Of a stretch of 64,000 nucleotides of DNA, positions 61,011 to 64,000 are shown piece by piece (position 1 is the first letter of the stretch; every line of letters begins with the position of its first letter). The stretch is taken from contig CAYQKM010000002.1 of assembly GCA_964418095.1 (NCBI GenBank), positions 1-64,000 on the forward strand. Reading direction: 5' to 3'. Both the position numbers and the translations under genes were made by a program. Under the pieces are notes generated by a model. That model worked only from the letters and a program-made list of their open reading frames with translations, was not told where the DNA came from and ran no database searches. The stretch is from MWBV01 sp964418095 (GTDB taxonomy: Archaea; Nanobdellota; Nanobdellia; Pacearchaeales; GW2011-AR1).

Positions 61011-61762
61011 TTTTTCTTTTCTCCTAATTTTTCTTCAAGCTCTTTAATTGCTTTTTCAGTATAAACAGCTATTCTTCCTAATCCCCCTTTAGCTAAATCC
61101 ATCACACTTAATTCACTCGCTTTCCTAATATCAAATAATCCTGTTTTTAATTTTTCATCTTTCCCAAGAACTAAAATCATTCCAGCATTTCTCTGATATT
61201 TTCTTCCTCTCATTTTTCCTTTTCCAGCTCTAACAGATTTTTCTTTTATTGAAACGTAGTATAAGTTCCCTAAAACATCTTTTAATTCACTAAGGATATC
61301 TTTTGTCTTCTTATTATTAATATTTGAGGAAATAATAAATGGAGCTTTCTTATCTAATTTATTAATTGTTGAATATTTTTTAATTATGTATTTCTCTGAG
61401 CCTGTTGCAGCAATTGAAGATAATAATGCAATTCTCGCTTCTCTTTTATTTACTTTTAAATCTCTACTAAATTGAGTTATCTTTGGGGGATGAGCTCTCA
61501 TACCTCCTTTAGCATGAGGAACTTCTGCTGCTTCCCAAGTAAATTGCGATCCTCTTCTTGAAAATATTTTTCTAGGAACTCTAGACTGTCCTCTCCCATA
61601 CCCACTTCTCCAAACATGTCTAGCATGAACAATTAATCCTTTAGCCGAATGCTTTTTTCCAGCAATTAAATTATTAGAATATGGTTGCTGTTTCTTTTTT
61701 GTTTCAAGAACTTTAGCAACAATGTCTTCTCTTATTTTTGCTTCAAATATTTTTGATTTCAT
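61007..61762 (-). CDS. rpl4: 50S ribosomal protein uL4
   Basis: 251 residues. KKKQQPYSNNLIAGKKHSAK, WRSGYGRGQSRVPRKIFSRR, GGMRAHPPKITQFSRDLKVN and GKMRGRKYQRNAGMILVLGK are diagnostic. The extended loop lines the exit tunnel. Two bases from rpl3. Confidence 0.98.
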   Translation of the reverse strand: MKSKIFEAKIREDIVAKVLETKKKQQPYSNNLIAGKKHSAKGLIVHARHVWRSGYGRGQSRVPRKIFSRRGSQFTWEAAEVPHAKGGMRAHPPKITQFSRDLKVNKREARIALLSSIAATGSEKYIIKKYSTINKLDKKAPFIISSNINNKKTKDILSELKDVLGNLYYVSIKEKSVRAGKGKMRGRKYQRNAGMILVLGKDEKLKTGLFDIRKASELSVMDLAKGGLGRIAVYTEKAIKELEEKLGEKKK

Positions 61763-61764
61763 TT

Positions 61765-62718
61765 TTATCTTTTAACTCCTATAACCTCAAAATTCTTTTT
61801 CTTTTGCATTTTGCTTATTCTCAAAGGAGAAGTAAGTAAAATTTGTCTTTTTGCTGGACCCTGAACACTTCCATAAATTAAAATATAATCTTCATCTGTT
61901 TCACCATAATTTTTAATATTCTTTAATTTCTTTTCAACTTCTTCTGCCTTATTTATTTGCAGTATTTTTTGATTATAATGTACTCGTGTAAACATTCCTA
62001 ATTGCCCAGCCATAGGAACTCTAAAAGTTACTCTAGCAGGATGCCACGGTCCAATACTTCCAACTTTTCTAACACCTTTTTCAGATTTATGGAATCTTAA
62101 TGAAATGCCAAATCTCTTAACAGGACCAGAAAATCCTTTTCCTTTAGTTAATCCTCTCACATCAACTAATTCTCCTTGAGAAAACACATCTCCAATTGTT
62201 ATTTCTTTATTTAAGTGAGCTTTAATAAAATTTAATTTATCTTCAATTGTCCCCACTAATCCTATTTCAGTTAAGTCAGGTGTTTTCTTTAATTTAGTTT
62301 TCTTAACTTGAGAGTATGCAATTATAGTCGCATCTTCATATTCCCCAGAAGTTAGGTGCTCAGAAGGATTTTTTCCTTGTTTAGGAAGTTTTACAACTCT
62401 TTTTAGTTCTTTATCAAAATGTTCTACAAGAACATCTTTTGCAACTTTATTATTTTTATAAAATCTTATTGAAAATATTCTCATTGGCGGGCACTCAATT
62501 ATTGTAGATGGGATAATTATTCTCTTATCTTTAGTCATAGAATTAGGAGTTAAATCTTTTACTTCAATAGAGACCATTCCAGCTTTATACCCAATAAAAC
62601 CTTTAATATTCTTTCCAGAAGCAATTCCTTTCCAGTTTACACTAGGTAAAAATTTACTGGCTCTTTTTCTCGGCCAGAACTGCAAACTTCCCTTTCTTGG
62701 TGATTTCGGCGGTGCCAT
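61765..62718 (-). CDS. rpl3: 50S ribosomal protein uL3
   Basis: 317 residues. PPKSPRKGSLQFWPRKRASK at the start, FIGYKAGMVSIEVKDLTPNS, LTKGKGFSGPVKRFGISLRF and GPWHPARVTFRVPMAGQLGM. First gene of the ribosomal super-operon. A promoter-like AGGTTTTTAAACC lies about 65-75 nt upstream. Confidence 0.98.
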   Translation of the reverse strand: MAPPKSPRKGSLQFWPRKRASKFLPSVNWKGIASGKNIKGFIGYKAGMVSIEVKDLTPNSMTKDKRIIIPSTIIECPPMRIFSIRFYKNNKVAKDVLVEHFDKELKRVVKLPKQGKNPSEHLTSGEYEDATIIAYSQVKKTKLKKTPDLTEIGLVGTIEDKLNFIKAHLNKEITIGDVFSQGELVDVRGLTKGKGFSGPVKRFGISLRFHKSEKGVRKVGSIGPWHPARVTFRVPMAGQLGMFTRVHYNQKILQINKAEEVEKKLKNIKNYGETDEDYILIYGSVQGPAKRQILLTSPLRISKMQKKKNFEVIGVKR

Positions 62719-62781
62719 TTCTTATATTTAGTTTTAGTGCGGATATCATTTTATCCTACCCTGGAATATTATTTTGAGAAA

Positions 62782-62795
62782 AAAGAGGTTTAAAA
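62782..62795 (-). promoter_or_regulatory. Probable promoter of the rpl3 ribosomal super-operon
   Basis: On the minus strand AAGGTTTTTAAACCTC lies about 70 nt before ATG 62718. It has the BRE-like AAGG and a TATA-like TTTTTAAA. A transcript would carry a leader of about 45 nt, unlike the leaderless genes elsewhere in the window. Confidence 0.5.
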
Positions 62796-62812
62796 ACCTT
62801 GTTAATTTTGAT

Positions 62813-63520
62813 TTAGGCATTAAGTTCTAAACTACTCTCAAATTTGTTGCCATCTATTTCTGCTTTTCTTAGTATTTTCCCAACTCTTCTTGATTTCTCT
62901 CTTATCAATGAGAAATCCTGAGAATTCTTTAATTCAGCCGGAGCTTCTATGCTTTCAATTATATAATCATGAACAATTTTTGCTGATTTGAAATCACCAA
63001 CTTCAAACACAAAACTATTTGCAATGCCTTTATCTTTTGTTTTTAATGCACAGAAATCTGCTTTTGGAGCTTCATCCCCCTTGCTTCCGGGTTTTCCTGA
63101 TTTTGGTGCTTTTGGTTTTATTTTTATTGTTTCCTCTCCAACAGAGAAACTTAAACCAAAAAAATTCTTAGGAAATTTCTCAATTAAATTAAGCATTTCT
63201 GTCCCACTCATTTCTTTTTCAATAGAATAATTCTTAACACCCTGAAATTGAGAGATTTTTTTAAATTCTAAAACACCCTTCAAATCATTTGTCCCAATTA
63301 TCGAGCCAGTAATTTTAGTCTTATTATCTCCAAGTTTCTTAGAAAGAAGTTTAACCATCTCATTAGCAAACTCAGCAGAAGTCTTTATAGTATATGCTCC
63401 CTTTGAATTTTTCACTTCAACTATTGCCCTATTTTTAAATTCACCTTTTGAAAATTTTTGAAATTGCAAGTGAACTGATTCATCAGATTTTTTCTCCTGC
63501 ACCTTTTTTATAAAATTCAT
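62813..63520 (-). CDS. Unknown soluble protein upstream of rpl3
   Basis: 235 residues. Two alpha/beta halves (1-135 and 155-235) are joined by a flexible basic Pro/Gly linker (KIKPKAPKSGKPGSKGDEAP). No recognised motif, no signal peptide. TTTATAAA at 63541-63548 is about 25 nt before the ATG, so a leaderless start is likely. It stands between the ribosomal super-operon and a divergent transporter gene. Function unknown. Confidence 0.75.
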   Translation of the reverse strand: MNFIKKVQEKKSDESVHLQFQKFSKGEFKNRAIVEVKNSKGAYTIKTSAEFANEMVKLLSKKLGDNKTKITGSIIGTNDLKGVLEFKKISQFQGVKNYSIEKEMSGTEMLNLIEKFPKNFFGLSFSVGEETIKIKPKAPKSGKPGSKGDEAPKADFCALKTKDKGIANSFVFEVGDFKSAKIVHDYIIESIEAPAELKNSQDFSLIREKSRRVGKILRKAEIDGNKFESSLELNA

Positions 63521-63621
63521 AATTATCTTTCTTAAATTTAGTTTATAAACTTTATTCTAATTTGAATTTTTAAACCAAATCTATTCATTAACTTTATAAA
63601 TTAAAACTCTTTAAAATACAT

Positions 63622-63628
63622 AGGAGAT
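63622..63628 (+). promoter_or_regulatory. Shine-Dalgarno site before the transporter gene
   Basis: AGGAGAT ends 10 nt before ATG 63639. A TTTATAAA box near 63591 would place the transcript start about 20-25 nt upstream of this site. Confidence 0.55.
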
Positions 63629-63638
63629 AATATAATAC

Positions 63639-64000
63639 ATGAGTGGTGAACATACTAAAAAAGTAATAAGCATTTTAATCTTTGTTTCTCTCATAGTTTT
63701 ATCCTTCTTTCTATTAAAACCTTTAATAATGCCAATAATTATTGGAGTAATTCTAGCATTTATTTTCGCTCCAATCTATAGATTTGTTTTAAGATTTCTA
63801 AAAAAGAAAACACTCTCTGCAATAGTTGTATGTATTATTTTAATTGCATTATTTATAATTCCACTCTGGTATGCTGTTCCTCTAGCAATAGATGAATCAA
63901 TAAAATTCTATGTTGAATCTCAAAAGTGGGATTTCACAACTCCTCTAAAAAATATTTTCCCTTCAATCTTTAAATCTGACGAATTCGCAGCAGAAATAGG
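63639..64000 (+). CDS. AI-2E family transporter (3' partial)
   Basis: At least 120 residues, continuing past the window. A short N-terminus is followed by two adjacent helices (VISILIFVSLIVLSFFLLKP and IMPIIIGVILAFIFAPIYRF) and a third (AIVVCIILIALFIIPLWYAV), the pattern seen at the start of AI-2E/YdiK-type transporters (PF01594). Substrate unknown. Start chosen from the AGGAGAT site. Confidence 0.85.
   Translation, partial: MSGEHTKKVISILIFVSLIVLSFFLLKPLIMPIIIGVILAFIFAPIYRFVLRFLKKKTLSAIVVCIILIALFIIPLWYAVPLAIDESIKFYVESQKWDFTTPLKNIFPSIFKSDEFAAEI

Noticed and set aside
62654..62749. 31-codon upstream ORF overlapping the rpl3 start out of frame
   Set aside because: No motif, no good ribosome site and no evidence of conservation; likely chance.

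Overview
The window is a low-GC stretch of an archaeal genome, most likely a DPANN-type archaeon (Woesearchaeota/Pacearchaeota-like). This rests on archaeal-type ribosomal proteins (eL18, eL19, eL21, eL32, eS4), Rpo3/Rpo4/Rpo10, aIF1, archaeal SecY/SecF/SecD, AglB, prefoldin, and leaderless promoters with a TTTATAAA box about 25 nt upstream of start codons. Lineage is an inference from protein style and gene order; no 16S gene is present. A run of exactly 100 Ns (58794-58893) shows that it is a scaffold.

Layout. 1-11.1 kb (+): the 3' part of a giant modular surface protein followed by three secreted proteins, two of which share the giant's C-terminal domain. 11.2-12.4 kb (+): a tyrosine recombinase overlapping a stand-alone serine-recombinase DNA-binding-domain protein. 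12.4-13.4 kb (-): three small membrane proteins (DUF4389-, DUF2752- and TM2-like). 13.4-14.5 kb (-): uS9, uL13, eL18. 14.6-20.9 kb: tRNA-Leu, then an accessory segment on the opposite strand with a coiled-coil protein, a small protein, a VirD4/HerA-like ATPase, and small membrane, lipoprotein and unknown genes with bacterial-looking hairpin terminators. This segment separates rpo3 from rpl18e, which are normally adjacent in archaea. 20.9-24.5 kb (-): eL21, Rpo4, DUF655, uS13, uS4, uS11, Rpo3. 24.7-27.1 kb: Rpo10, 5S rRNA, three tRNAs (Leu with anticodon AAG, Arg, Gly) and a UDP-xylose-synthase-like enzyme. 27.1-29.5 kb (+): SecF-SecD. 29.5-47.8 kb: a surface-glycan/N-glycosylation locus (GDP-mannose 4,6-dehydratase, flippase, GT10 transferase, GDP-mannose 3,5-epimerase, six glycosyltransferases, three methyltransferases, AglB, a WecA/AglH-type phosphoglycosyltransferase). 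47.8-49.7 kb: ribose-1,5-bisphosphate isomerase-like protein, prefoldin alpha and an EMC3/YidC-like protein. 49.7-62.7 kb (-): SecY and the S10-spc ribosomal super-operon from uL3 down to uL15. 62.8-64 kb: an unknown protein and the start of an AI-2E-type transporter.

How the parts fit. The glycan locus makes nucleotide sugars, assembles and flips a lipid-linked glycan, and AglB would transfer it to Asn-X-Ser/Thr sites, which are very abundant in the giant surface protein and its neighbours. SecY/SecF/SecD would export those proteins. The least ordinary parts are the segment splitting the alpha operon, the recombinase pair, the new secreted-protein domain shared by three adjacent genes, a 54-bp tandem repeat at the rps3 start beside the gap, a tRNA-Leu with A34, and a Cys-rich tail on prefoldin alpha.
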